From Planctomycetota bacterium (GTDB lineage Bacteria; Planctomycetota; UBA1135; JADKAF01), in assembly GCA_016719295.1 (NCBI GenBank), contig JADKAF010000001.1, forward strand, positions 4,402,001 to 4,466,000: a stretch of DNA of 64,000 bases, read 5' to 3'. The notes below the pieces were generated by a model. The model made no database searches. It saw nothing but the letters and a program-made list of their open reading frames with translations, and was not told where the DNA came from. The stretch's first letter is position 1. Each line of letters starts with the position of its first letter. Of this stretch, positions 32,906 through 41,335 are shown in pieces. Both the position numbers and the translations under genes were made by a program.

Positions 32906-34051
32906 TTACGTCGCGAGGTCGAAGTCCGAGAGCCAGATGCTCTCGATGTCGCGCCGCTTCAGCTCACCGGCGACGCTTCGACTGTAGTGTTCGAGGAAGG
33001 GTCCGAGGGCAGTCAGCTCACGCTCGGCGAGCTGCACCGGCAGCGGAGTCGCCGCTGTACCGCCCACCGCCGTCAGCGCCATCGTCAGCCCGACAATCTC
33101 GTCGAGAGCCTCGGTGGTCCACGCGGGCGCGTCGCCCACAAGCTGCATCAAGCGTGGCTCTGTCGTCTGGCCGGCGCGGAAATGCAGACCGAGGATTCCG
33201 AGCTCGACGACGTTGCCCGGCTCCATGCGAGGGGCGTGGACGTTCATGCGGAAGGCGGCAGTCCTCGTGAAGCTGCCGAGTATGCCGTGAACGAAGCGTC
33301 GCTCTCCCACGCCGAGGATCGCCTCGCGCACGCCGTCGAGGGCGGCTAGCGCCTCGCGGTCGGCTGTTTCGGTCGGCAAGATCTGGCGGCGCCCGTCCGG
33401 CAGCCGCAGGTCTTGCTGTGCCGACTGGATGATCGCGCCGAACCGCTGCGAAGCGAGGCCTACGATGACGGGCCCGCTCGGGTTCCATGGAAAGAGACGC
33501 TCTCGATGGCGCGCCCAGAACGACTCGATGGTCTCGCGCGTGGCGACGTAGGCGGCTGGGTAGCCTGACTCTCCAGCGCGGCTGGCAGGCGGCACCATGC
33601 TCCGGTCCATCACCAGCGCCGTGTCGAGGAAGATGAGGCGCGAGCGCTCTTCGACAACAGCGCGATCCGCCAGCTCGTACGCCTGCCTCATCGCAGCGAG
33701 CGCAAGGTGCATCGACTGGTTCTCGTAGTTGATATCGTCGATCTCGCAGGCGCTGTCCTGGCCTGCCGTCGAGACCGCGTTGTGCTCGACGAGCAGGTCG
33801 CAGCGTGCAGCCGCCGCTCCGTAGAGGAACCCACCGATGGTTCTGGTCGTCGCCGAGCGTGTGGCGATGCCTGAAGCTCGCGTGTCGATGGGGTTTGGCC
33901 GGTCAACCGCGCGCACGAGACCCGCCTTCACGAAGAGAGGGGCCACGCGCTCGAGGTCGCGGATCTGCTTCAGGAGTCTCCCGACAGTGCCCGGGAGGTG
34001 AACCTGCGACTGCACCGCGAGCGTCTGAGCCAGGGTTCGATGGGTGGTCAT
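32906..34051 (-). CDS. NurA-like nuclease
   Basis: This 381-residue protein is placed as NurA by layout and by its HerA neighbour. NurA proteins have an RNase H-like nuclease core with acidic residues near the N-terminus and in the middle. Here candidates are DLLVEHNAVSTAG, DDINYENQSMHLALAAMRQ and LIFLDTALVMDRSM. Near residues 190-210 FPWNPSGPVIVGLASQRFG is followed by helices, and the C-terminal half includes FRMNVHAPRMEPG. The canonical DGS motif is not perfect. With HerA it should degrade or resect DNA, and it is the only clear nuclease candidate in the operon. Its ATG overlaps the previous gene's stop. Confidence 0.7.
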   Translation of the reverse strand: MTTHRTLAQTLAVQSQVHLPGTVGRLLKQIRDLERVAPLFVKAGLVRAVDRPNPIDTRASGIATRSATTRTIGGFLYGAAAARCDLLVEHNAVSTAGQDSACEIDDINYENQSMHLALAAMRQAYELADRAVVEERSRLIFLDTALVMDRSMVPPASRAGESGYPAAYVATRETIESFWARHRERLFPWNPSGPVIVGLASQRFGAIIQSAQQDLRLPDGRRQILPTETADREALAALDGVREAILGVGERRFVHGILGSFTRTAAFRMNVHAPRMEPGNVVELGILGLHFRAGQTTEPRLMQLVGDAPAWTTEALDEIVGLTMALTAVGGTAATPLPVQLAERELTALGPFLEHYSRSVAGELKRRDIESIWLSDFDLAT

Positions 34052-34867
34052 GGCGTGGCTACCTCGCGGAGCGCGCTCACGTAGAGCGCGTAGGGGCTCT
34101 TCATCACGAGCTCGGTGGCTTCGGTCGTCGGCATGACGCCCATGACCAGGCCTCGAGCGCGCAGATCGGTCAAGAGCGCTCGCGCGCGCTCAGGGGCGAT
34201 GCGGAAGATCGACGACGCTTGCAGCGCCGCGATGGTCTGCTCTTCACCTTCGAAGCTCCTGCTCAGCAGGAACACCAGGAGGCCGTACTGGTCGGCCGAG
34301 AGCGGCATCTGCGCGGGCGGGAATACGGGCTTGGCCTCACCCGCGAGCTCGACGAGGCTGGCGAACCAGCGCTGCGTCTCTTCGGGAGCATCAAGCACCG
34401 CCAGCGACCAGAGGGGCAGACACGTGATCGCGAACAGCCCGGCCGCGGGATGCAGACGGTACGTTCCCACGCACACGCTAAGGTCGCTCCACGTCGCGCC
34501 CGGCAGAGCAGGGGTTTGCATCTGGCCGTCGAGGCGGTGCGTAACTTCATCGGCGAGCACCTTGGCGAGCCCCCTCCCCACCTCGCGGTCCGCCTTCCAT
34601 GCGCTCGGCTCGCCAAGGCACCGGGTGCTTACAGGCCCCCGCGGCGAACGGCGGCACGAGCAAGAGCAAGTGCCCGGCCGCGCGCGTCCACTCGACCAGG
34701 CGTACCTGCTCGCCTTCGTCGGCTCCTTGAAACCCATCGGCGAAGGCCATGATCACGGCGCCGCTCTCGGGCAACGTCGTCGTCGCCTCGGCGGAGAGCG
34801 CTTCGCGCAGGATCTTTCCCCGCCGATGTGCGGCGAGCGCGCCGTGGAGAAGCACCGGGACGGTCAC
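34048..34867 (-). pseudogene. Unknown defence-operon protein, frameshifted
   Basis: A GTG at 34867 overlaps the ATPase stop (GTGA) and begins MTVPVLLHGALAAHRRGKIL, AVIMAFADGFQGADEGEQVR, HLLLLVPPFAAGACKHP. Near 34,605-34,620 the frame must shift by one base to continue LGEPSAWKADREVGRGLAKVLADEV and run to 34048, with GLFAITCLPLWSLAVLDAPEE, SADQYGLLVFLLSRSFEGEEQ and a wHTH-like end. Both halves have normal coding character, so one protein of about 270 residues interrupted by a one-base indel is the best reading. The first 85 residues look like a Rossmann-type fold. No family is recognised. Confidence 0.65.
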
Positions 34868-37800
34868 GACTTCACCCCGAGTCGGTAGGTGCGCTGCACG
34901 AGGTTCCGCTTCACGAGCGCATCGGCCTCTTGCGGCTCGAGCGCCGGGTCGCGTCCCGCATCGAGCGCGCCCACGATGGCGCACCACCGGTCGAAGCTGA
35001 TACCGGTCTCGGCGAGAAGCTTGCCCCCCGCGACCGTTTGCTCCTGCACACGAGTACTGACCAGCTTCTGCGCATCGGAGAGCGCCCCGACTTCCTCGAC
35101 ATCCTTGATCGTGAGGGACCGAGGCGCCGCCGCTCCCGTCGCCCGTGCCAATGCTTCGAGACCTCGATGCGCCTTCTGCAACTCGATGTTCGCGACGAGC
35201 TGCTTACGGTACTCGGCGATCGCGTTCTCGACGGAGATGACGTGGCCGAGTAGCTGGGTGAGTGCACCGCGCGGCTCGTCGAGGAGATCGCGAGCGCGCG
35301 ACATCAAGGGCTGGAAGTTGCCGAGCCGAGCCGGACCGTCGAACTCCGAGCGGAGCCGGTCCACTTCTTCACCACGGGCGTCTTCCAGCGTGTTCTCGAT
35401 GAGCGCCGGTCGTCCCTGAAGCTTGTCGAGCGCGAGAGCGCTCTTGGGGTAGTGGAAGTCCGCGGGCGCCGCCTTCAGGACGGTCTGAAGCGTCGAGATG
35501 CGCTCGGCCGCATCGAGTAGATCGCTCCGCAACTTCTCGTACACCGACTTGAGCTCGCGGAAGGCGCTGACGATCTGCCCCTCGCACTGCGCAAGCGCCT
35601 GCTCGCTCCACGTTGTCAGGTCGATGCCGACCTCACGCGCGATGTTCTCAAGTTGCACGGTGGCGTCGGCCACCCGCAGGTCGCGCAGGTTCTGCCGCAG
35701 CGTGCCCGGCTCGTTCGCTTGGACCACCTCGGTCTGGCCTGGTGTCGCGGCAGGCGCAAGCGCACCGTCGAGGATGTGAGCGATCTTCTGAAGAGAGAGC
35801 GTGAACAGCGCAATGGGGAAGCCGTGTAGCGACACCACGTCACGACGCATCTCCTCGCCGAGCGAGACGGTGCGGGCGCGGATGCGGCGTTCTGCCTTGC
35901 GGACGAAGTCCACGAACAGCGACGCGCGCCGGATGCGCTGCCAGAGCGGCACGGTGTCCGACTCGAAGTCGAGCGTCTTGACGTTCTGGTCCTGCTGGAT
36001 CGCGTTGAAATCTTGTCGGCGGTAGACCCAGTCGATGTTGGCGATGACGCGGCGTCGCCGCTGCGCAGATGCGCGGAAACTCTCGGCGGTCGCTGCCTGC
36101 GTCTCGGACTTGTCGAGCGCATCGAGGTCGGCAGCGCTGTCGGTGAGCTTCTTGCGTGCCGTAAGCGTCTTCGTCCCCGGCGCGCCTGCCTCGGGCGCAA
36201 ACAGCTCCTTCACACGGCCGATGCCGAAAACGGCCTCCATCTCAGCGACCAGCGCCGCGTAGTCCTTCTTGAGCCAGTTGTCGGCCTCTTGAAGGGCCCC
36301 GCGCAGCTCGGCGCGTTTCGTAGCGGTGTAGGCATCGGCGCCCTTGGCGCCCGGCTGCGGCTCAGCAAAGCCCAGCTCGCGCATGATCGACATCCACTCG
36401 AAGTACGTGTCCTTCGGCTTGATACCCTCCCACGTGTAGCCCCAGAACCACTCACGCTCGGCGCGCGCGAAGGTCCAGTCGCCGCTCAGCAAGCGAGAGA
36501 TGGCCTCGACGAGGAAGGGCGGGAACTGGGCCTCGGCTGCGTCATCGACCCGCGAGAACAGCCCCGCGCGCTCACCGTCGACGTAGCCCGCCGCGCGAGC
36601 TTTCGGCGTGACGCCGAGCTTGGCGAGCAGCGTCTTGAGTGCTTCCACGTCGACGCCGGACTTGTCGTCGAGGTGCGCTAGCGTCGCCGGCGCGGGCTTG
36701 TCGATGGCAAGGATGCGCCAGGCATGGATGAGCAGCTCCTGCTCGGTGTCCTTCAGCTTTCCCGACGAACGGAGCGGCCACGCGATCCGGCCGAGCTCGT
36801 TGAGCTGCTGTCGGAAACGACCGACCTCCTCGGAGAACGGGCGAACGAGGCTCTGCAGCCGGTTGTTGAAAGCCGTGGTGAAGCCGTGGCCGTCGAGCCG
36901 GAAGCCCACGCTCGCCTGCGTCGGCACTCCGATCTGATGGAGGATGTGCTCCTCGGTCGACGTGAGCTGATAGAGCAAGAGGTAGCTCTTGGCGCCCTTG
37001 AGCGTGTCGCTCGACGGGTTCGCCATGCGGTCGACCAGCGCGCGCGACGACGTAAACGCGACGACGGGCGTGCGGCCCTCCTCGCCAAACTGCGCGCTAG
37101 CCGCCTTGCACAGGCGCTCCAGCTCCTCGTCGTTCTTCACCCAGGCGAAGAGCACTCGACCCTTGGGGTGGAGCTTCAGGCCGTCGAAGGTGACGAGCCC
37201 CCCAGGCTGCTTGCCCTTGGCGAGCGGCGAGGTGGCGATGACGGTCAGCGAGTCATCGCGGATGCCCGAGGGCGCCGCGTCGTATGCCCAGTGCTGGTCG
37301 ATGACGCGCATCGCACCGACCAGCACCTGCTGGGCACGCTGCCGCTCGGCCTGGGTGCGCAGGGCCGAGAGCGCCTTCTCGTGCGCACCGTTCTGGTCCG
37401 GGTCGCGGAAGATGAGCGAGGTCTGGCCTTGCTTCCTGTGGCGCAGGTCGAGGCGCGCGATCATCTCGACGCTGGGGCCGACGTGGGTCGCGGTGTCGGC
37501 GGTCAGGTCGTCGGCGCCCAGGAAGCGACGCCACAACGCGCGGGCGGCATCCTCGGCGGCGGCGTGCGGATAGAGGAGCGACACGAGGTGGACGAAGTCG
37601 CTCTGACGCAGCGGCACCACGAGCGTGTGCTTGCCATCGGCGCGGCGCTGTCCCTTGGTCTCGTGGATGGCGTAGGTGCCAAGGTTCGATAGGAGCTGGC
37701 GCAGATCGAGCGGTTGATCGACGCCGCCCAGCCGCCAGACGCCCTTGTCGCGCGTGAACTTCGAGGCCCGCAGCGCCTCTGCCGCCTCCAGCTCGTCCCA

Positions 37801-39108
37801 CTGGACGCGGCGGAACAGCGTGGCGATGGGCTCGTCGTACTCGTTCTTCGCCGAGAGCACCGCGGTGCGCGTCTCGAGCGCGTAGCTGTCGAGCTCGACC
37901 GGGAGTTGGCCGTAAAGCAGGTCGCGCGCCACCGGAAGCTGCGCCTTGTCGACCTTCAGCATCTCGAGCGCGTGATGGTCGAGCACGTGCTGCTGCACGC
38001 GGCCCGACACGCGGACCAGCTCGTCGAAGAGTGCGCCCACCGTCGGCACGTCCTTCTCGCCGCGCGCGCGCTTGTCGCGCAGCCGCTCGTCGATGCTTGC
38101 CATGACCACGTTGAACCAGCCGAAGTTGCCGGCACTCATGGCGTACGCCGCCTCGACCAGGCCCTGCGGGTAGGCCTCCGCAAGCCTCCCGTCGGTCGAC
38201 AGCGTCTGCACGAAGTCGCTCACGTCGGAAAAGGCGTTCGACGAGAGCTCGGCCAGCTCGAAGCGTCGCGCGGTCGACTGGATCTCGCGCAGCTCGTCGC
38301 CGATGGCCGGCGAGCAGAGCGCAACGTAGCGCAGCCACGGGAGCTTGCGGCGCGGATCTTCCTCCTTGATGGCCTTGCCCATCAGCTTGATGGCGCGGCC
38401 GTCGAGGTGCTTGATGTCGGTCGCGTCGAGGCCGTAGGTCGCAGCCTCGGCGGCCGTCTCGAGCTCGTCGAGCACCACCAGCACGTACTTGATGCCGAAC
38501 GACTCGAGGTACGCGTAGGCCGCCTGACACAGGCGCGTCGCCAGCTCCGGATCTTCGTAGAGCGTTTCGTCGGAGTGGTTCTTCGACGCCTCCAGCGCGT
38601 CAGCGAGCTTCTTCGGGTCGAAGCCCGCTACGGTCAGTCGATCGCTTGCCTCCTTGGCGATCTGTCCCTGGATCGAGCCATCGAAGGTGCCTCGCGCTAG
38701 TGGTAGGAGCGCCTTGTAGAGGCCGTAGGCAAACCAATTGTCGACGTTGTTGTAGTCGTTCGCGACCTGGCTGTAGCGGATGTAGAGACCGAGGTACTGG
38801 TCGCGATCCTTGTCGTCGTGAAAGAGTCTCGCCTTGCCGAGCGAGCCATCGTCGCCGCGCACCCACCAGCCGCGCGAGGTGTCGTTGATCTGCGCCACAA
38901 GCTCGTAACCGAGGCGCGACTTACCGACGCCCCACTGCGCGATGACCGCGAAGACGTGCGCGAACTTCTCGGCCTCGTCGTCGACGAGGTGGATGAAGTG
39001 CTTGAACGCCTCGAAGAAGCGTCCTTGGCCCACGATGGGGTGCGTGAGCGGGTACGAAGAGACGCCCGTCGCCGCCCACTGGTGCTTCGCTTTGTTGGTC
39101 GTCGTCAT
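34864..39108 (-). CDS. Giant P-loop ATPase of the defence operon (1414 residues)
   Basis: The ATG at 39108 overlaps the preceding stop. Walker A is AQWGVGKS at 57-64, in a context of VGQGRFFEAFKHFIHLVDD and FAVIAQ. Walker B is VLVVLDELETAA near 209-220. This N-terminal third resembles AAA+/STAND ATPases. The remaining 1000 residues are mostly helical, with wHTH-like stretches in the middle, such as LRQLLSNLGTYAIHETKGQRR, and long coiled-coil segments towards the end. Size and placement recall the large ATPases of BREX (BrxC/PglY) and MADS, but sequence motifs do not let me name it as either. It is probably the motor or scaffold of the system. Confidence 0.8.
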   Translation of the reverse strand: MTTTNKAKHQWAATGVSSYPLTHPIVGQGRFFEAFKHFIHLVDDEAEKFAHVFAVIAQWGVGKSRLGYELVAQINDTSRGWWVRGDDGSLGKARLFHDDKDRDQYLGLYIRYSQVANDYNNVDNWFAYGLYKALLPLARGTFDGSIQGQIAKEASDRLTVAGFDPKKLADALEASKNHSDETLYEDPELATRLCQAAYAYLESFGIKYVLVVLDELETAAEAATYGLDATDIKHLDGRAIKLMGKAIKEEDPRRKLPWLRYVALCSPAIGDELREIQSTARRFELAELSSNAFSDVSDFVQTLSTDGRLAEAYPQGLVEAAYAMSAGNFGWFNVVMASIDERLRDKRARGEKDVPTVGALFDELVRVSGRVQQHVLDHHALEMLKVDKAQLPVARDLLYGQLPVELDSYALETRTAVLSAKNEYDEPIATLFRRVQWDELEAAEALRASKFTRDKGVWRLGGVDQPLDLRQLLSNLGTYAIHETKGQRRADGKHTLVVPLRQSDFVHLVSLLYPHAAAEDAARALWRRFLGADDLTADTATHVGPSVEMIARLDLRHRKQGQTSLIFRDPDQNGAHEKALSALRTQAERQRAQQVLVGAMRVIDQHWAYDAAPSGIRDDSLTVIATSPLAKGKQPGGLVTFDGLKLHPKGRVLFAWVKNDEELERLCKAASAQFGEEGRTPVVAFTSSRALVDRMANPSSDTLKGAKSYLLLYQLTSTEEHILHQIGVPTQASVGFRLDGHGFTTAFNNRLQSLVRPFSEEVGRFRQQLNELGRIAWPLRSSGKLKDTEQELLIHAWRILAIDKPAPATLAHLDDKSGVDVEALKTLLAKLGVTPKARAAGYVDGERAGLFSRVDDAAEAQFPPFLVEAISRLLSGDWTFARAEREWFWGYTWEGIKPKDTYFEWMSIMRELGFAEPQPGAKGADAYTATKRAELRGALQEADNWLKKDYAALVAEMEAVFGIGRVKELFAPEAGAPGTKTLTARKKLTDSAADLDALDKSETQAATAESFRASAQRRRRVIANIDWVYRRQDFNAIQQDQNVKTLDFESDTVPLWQRIRRASLFVDFVRKAERRIRARTVSLGEEMRRDVVSLHGFPIALFTLSLQKIAHILDGALAPAATPGQTEVVQANEPGTLRQNLRDLRVADATVQLENIAREVGIDLTTWSEQALAQCEGQIVSAFRELKSVYEKLRSDLLDAAERISTLQTVLKAAPADFHYPKSALALDKLQGRPALIENTLEDARGEEVDRLRSEFDGPARLGNFQPLMSRARDLLDEPRGALTQLLGHVISVENAIAEYRKQLVANIELQKAHRGLEALARATGAAAPRSLTIKDVEEVGALSDAQKLVSTRVQEQTVAGGKLLAETGISFDRWCAIVGALDAGRDPALEPQEADALVKRNLVQRTYRLGVKS

Positions 39109-40145
39109 CGTGTCAGCTCCCGTCGTGACTCGAGCGCGCGCCAGGCGTTCTGGAAGGTCTCGTTGAACTCGCTGTGCACCACCCACCGCACGAGCTTCTT
39201 CGTCGGGTCGGCGAAAAGGCCGCGCCCGTGTCGGGCCTGGCCTGGCTCGACGGCGAGCAGCTCCAGCGCGCCGCACTTCGAGGCTTCGTCGACGAGCGCG
39301 TCCATCCAGCGGGCGAAGGCCTCGTCGCCGGGGCTCACGCCAAACGTGGCGAGCAGGTCGCGCAGCACCGGCTCGGCGGCGACGAAGCCGCGCACGTCCG
39401 CGTTGCCGCTGGTGAGGTCGGTGAGCGCCTGCGCCGGTGTCGCGGTGCCGGTGAGGTCGGCCAGGAGCTCGTTGGGCAGCGCCAGCACGCCCGTGCGCGA
39501 CAGCCAGCCCACCGACTCGAGCAGGAGCAGCGGCGCGGTGAGCGGCGTAAGCGACAGGTTGTCCTTGCTGGGCTTGCGCGAGAGCACGCCGGGCGCGAAG
39601 GCGAGCGCGTCACAATGCGCGCGCGCTAGCCAGCGGGCCGCTGCCTGCTGCTCGAGCCCCGAGAACCAGCGCGCGGGCTCGGCGTGGTCGCGCAGCAGCA
39701 GCGACGTGCCCGCCTTGAGGCCCGCGCGGCTGCTGCGCACCTCAGACCAGCCGTGAAGCTCCCAGTCGCGGCGCTCGAGGCGCAGGAGCAGAAGGCGCAG
39801 CCACACGCTCTCGCGCACGAGAAACGCCGCGAGCAGCTCGGTCCCACGCGCCGGAGCTTCCTTCCAACGGCGCAGCAGTACCTGCGCTTCGTCGCTCACG
39901 GTCCAGCGCCCCTCGGTGTCGCGCGTGACGAGCCCGACGCCGGGCAGAAGATCCTCGACCAGGCCGAACAGGCCCAGCGCGCCGCGCCGCGAGATGACGC
40001 CCACGAGCGCGCGGTCGGCTAGGGCACGAGGCGACCCCGCTTCGGGCGGCTTGGCTGCGAGCACCTCGAGCGCTCGGAACCACGCTTCGGGATCGCTGGT
40101 CTCGGTCCAGAACGCCGGGCGCTCGAGATGGAGCGTGCGCGTCAT
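39105..40145 (-). CDS. Unknown 346-residue defence-operon protein
   Basis: This protein is leucine-, alanine- and arginine-rich and apparently all-helical. Segments such as RGALGLFGLVEDLLPGVGLV, RDTEGRWTVSDEAQVLLRRW and LLLESVGWLSRTGVLALPNEL suggest successive winged-helix modules. It has no catalytic motif, no cysteine cluster and no membrane helix. It overlaps both neighbours by four bases. It may act as a DNA- or protein-binding adaptor between the S subunit and the large ATPase; that is inference from position only. Confidence 0.7.
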   Translation of the reverse strand: MTRTLHLERPAFWTETSDPEAWFRALEVLAAKPPEAGSPRALADRALVGVISRRGALGLFGLVEDLLPGVGLVTRDTEGRWTVSDEAQVLLRRWKEAPARGTELLAAFLVRESVWLRLLLLRLERRDWELHGWSEVRSSRAGLKAGTSLLLRDHAEPARWFSGLEQQAAARWLARAHCDALAFAPGVLSRKPSKDNLSLTPLTAPLLLLESVGWLSRTGVLALPNELLADLTGTATPAQALTDLTSGNADVRGFVAAEPVLRDLLATFGVSPGDEAFARWMDALVDEASKCGALELLAVEPGQARHGRGLFADPTKKLVRWVVHSEFNETFQNAWRALESRRELTR

Positions 40146-41335
40146 GCGTTGCCTCCCTCTGCTGGAGCCGCGCGCGCGATGCGCTCCCTGGCCCAGCCCT
40201 CGGAGGCGCGGCGGATGGCGGCGGTCACCGGCGAGCCGAGCCGGTAGAACGCGCGGCTGCCCAACGCGCGGTAGCAGGCGTCAGAGAACGACGGGTGAAT
40301 CGTGTAGGCCGGACGTCGCGCGCCCGAGCCGTGCTCGAAGCGCCACACATCCCGGCGCTGCACGGCCTCGATGACGAGGGCGAGCCTGTCGTCGAGGGTG
40401 CTCGCGGTGACACGGTGGCCAAGCACCGTCACGCCGAGCTGGGCGAGGGTGCGCCGGCAGAGCTCGCCGAGCGAGCCGCAGCGAATCTCCTCGCCGCTCG
40501 GCAAGGTCACCACCACCTCGACGCGCGGCGGGCTCTGAAACAGCGAGGCGTGCGCGGGCTCCAGTTCGAACGCGATGCCGCCTGACACGCGCTCGGCCTC
40601 CCACGCCTCCTTGGTGAAGGTCATCTGCGCCAGCAAGAACGCCCACGGGTGGTGCAGCGCCCAGCGCATCGGGTCGGCGTCGCCGATCTTGCCGTCGAGC
40701 GCGCCGCTTAGGACCACCGTCGTGGTCGCGCCTTCGGTCGGCGCGGGCAGACGCAACAGGCGGCCGGGTCTCCACGTCGCCTGCGGATCGTCGAACGCCA
40801 CCTCGGGCAACGCAGTCGGCAGCGTCGCGGTGGTCGGGTCGGTCGGGAGTGCGGCGGTGGCGGCCAGCACGCGGAGCAGCACCGGGAACGCTGCGGCCTC
40901 GTGCGCGGGTGTCGTCAGCACCGCGCGCTCCAGCTCGCCGAACGGGGTCGCCGCCAGCGACGGCGCCTGCATGCCCACCAGCTCGCCCGCCAACGCGCCC
41001 ACCTGGGTGATGGTCTCGGTTAGTGCCGCGACGTCGCCGCGCTCGCCCATCTCGGCGAGGCGCGCGCGTACGACGCGCAGCCACGCTTCGCGCACCTCGG
41101 GTACGAGCGACAGCACAGCGGGCAGCGCCTCGCCCGGGTTCGGGAGCCGGTCGATGAGGGTGACCACGGCGGGGCTCGCGACGGCGACCTCGCCACGCTC
41201 GCTCCACAGCCCAGTCCTTCGCACGGCCTCCAAGGCGCGCAAGGACGAAGACGGCGCCTCGCCCTGCATGAGCAGAGTGCGCACATCTTCGACGAGGCGC
41301 GTGAGCGTCCGCCCCTGGAGAGCCGAGAGCTTCAT
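40142..41335 (-). CDS. Unknown 397-residue defence-operon protein
   Basis: Starting at ATG 41335, which overlaps the S-subunit stop, it reads MKLSALQGRTLTRLVEDVR. The N-terminal 170 residues are helical, the middle (ATWRPGRLLRLPAPTEGATT, VVLSGALDGKIGDADPMRW) is mixed, and near 270-300 strands appear (IAFELEPAHASLFQSPPRVEV). The C-terminus has two helices and ends ERIARAAPAEGGNA. I recognise no family. Tight coupling to the methylase/S genes upstream and the 346-residue gene downstream argues for a structural part of one complex. Confidence 0.7.
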   Translation of the reverse strand: MKLSALQGRTLTRLVEDVRTLLMQGEAPSSSLRALEAVRRTGLWSERGEVAVASPAVVTLIDRLPNPGEALPAVLSLVPEVREAWLRVVRARLAEMGERGDVAALTETITQVGALAGELVGMQAPSLAATPFGELERAVLTTPAHEAAAFPVLLRVLAATAALPTDPTTATLPTALPEVAFDDPQATWRPGRLLRLPAPTEGATTTVVLSGALDGKIGDADPMRWALHHPWAFLLAQMTFTKEAWEAERVSGGIAFELEPAHASLFQSPPRVEVVVTLPSGEEIRCGSLGELCRRTLAQLGVTVLGHRVTASTLDDRLALVIEAVQRRDVWRFEHGSGARRPAYTIHPSFSDACYRALGSRAFYRLGSPVTAAIRRASEGWARERIARAAPAEGGNA

